A DNA stretch of 6,253 nucleotides from Bacteroidales bacterium (lineage in GTDB: Bacteria; Bacteroidota; Bacteroidia; Bacteroidales; UBA932). Positions within the stretch are counted from its first letter, which is position 1. The number at the start of each line of letters is the position of its first letter. This document shows, piece by piece, positions 5,935-6,253 of the stretch. A model generated the notes under the pieces. That model made no database searches and was not told the DNA's origin. It was given only the letters and a program-made list of their open reading frames with translations. The stretch covers positions 1-6,253 of the forward strand of contig JAEENZ010000204.1 of assembly GCA_016283985.1 (NCBI GenBank), in the 5' to 3' direction. The translations under genes were made by a program, and so were the position numbers.

Positions 5935-6253
5935 ATGAACCACAAAGCGATAATCATAACCGGCGGAGCCGGATTCATCGGCAGCCATGTAGTGCGCCTC
6001 TTCGTCAACAAGTACCCCGAGTGCAAAATAATCAACGTGGACAAGCTCACCTATGCGGGCAATCTGGCCAACCTCAAGGACATCGAGGACAGGCCGAACT
6101 ACCGCTTTGTGAAGGCGGATATATGCGATTTCGATGCGATGCTGGCGCTGATGCAGGAAGAGAAGGTGGACGGCATCATCCACCTGGCCGCCGAGAGCCA
6201 CGTGGACCGCAGCATCAAGGATCCCTTCACTTTCGCGCGTACTAACGTGATGG
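5935..6253 (+). CDS. rmlB: dTDP-glucose 4,6-dehydratase, 3'-truncated by window edge
   Basis: The first 106 codons of a cytoplasmic NAD+-dependent short-chain dehydrogenase/reductase that turns dTDP-glucose into dTDP-4-keto-6-deoxyglucose, the second step to dTDP-L-rhamnose and related sugars for surface polysaccharide. The NAD-binding Rossmann motif TGGAGFIGS is at 9-17. Asp36 in NVDKLTYAGN is the expected adenosine-ribose contact, ADICD is at 61-65, and LAAESHVDRSI at 84-94 is highly characteristic of RmlB among related sugar-nucleotide epimerases/dehydratases. The catalytic Asp-Glu pair and YxxxK lie beyond the window. The ATG at 5935 starts right before the first beta strand as in the family. 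It is often the first or a central gene of an rml cluster, but the partners are not visible here. Confidence 0.94.
   Translation, partial: MNHKAIIITGGAGFIGSHVVRLFVNKYPECKIINVDKLTYAGNLANLKDIEDRPNYRFVKADICDFDAMLALMQEEKVDGIIHLAAESHVDRSIKDPFTFARTNVM

Noticed and set aside
5905..6201. A 98-aa minus-strand open frame opposite rmlB
   Set aside because: It mirrors the conserved RmlB N terminus and has no independent support.

Overview
The window looks like chromosomal DNA from a member of the Bacteroidota, probably a GC-rich Bacteroidales lineage. Three things point there. Three intergenic sites match the Bacteroidota sigma-factor -7 element TAnnTTTG. Shine-Dalgarno sequences are lacking. The outer-membrane protein has the carboxypeptidase-regulatory-like domain, plug and beta-barrel layout typical of the phylum. 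Genes are GC-rich and the intergenic strips are AT-rich. Genus cannot be resolved from this sequence.

Layout: (1) 1-1121, + strand: the C-terminal part of a P1B-2 (Zn2+/Cd2+/Pb2+-type) heavy-metal efflux ATPase, cut by the left edge, with an intrinsic terminator hairpin that overlaps its stop codon. (2) 1136-4834, - strand: a two-gene operon converging on the ATPase. The first gene encodes an 831-aa outer-membrane beta-barrel protein of the TonB-receptor-like OMP_b-brl_3 type. It is followed with no intergenic base, and in the same frame (TAA then ATG), by a 400-aa HAD-superfamily phosphatase lipoprotein resembling phosphorylcholine phosphatase. (3) 4835-4947: a 113-bp AT-rich divergent promoter region. 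It holds a strong -33/-7 promoter and a 7+7 bp palindrome at the expected transcription start of the minus-strand operon, plus a -7 box only 7 bases before the ATG of the plus-strand gene. (4) 4948-5901, + strand: a 317-aa BASS-fold (bile acid:sodium symporter-like) inner-membrane transporter whose predicted Na+ ligands are largely replaced. (5) 5935-6253, + strand: the start of rmlB/rfbB (dTDP-glucose 4,6-dehydratase) with its own -7 box, cut by the right edge.

Functionally, the ATPase (metal export) and RmlB (dTDP-sugar synthesis for surface polysaccharide) look like ordinary, unrelated neighbours. The middle genes could form one unit: an outer-membrane barrel, a periplasm-facing phosphatase lipoprotein, and a divergent inner-membrane organic-anion-type transporter. 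That link is an inference from position only. No mobile element, CRISPR array, tRNA or rRNA was seen. There is no gene-free stretch longer than 113 bp.
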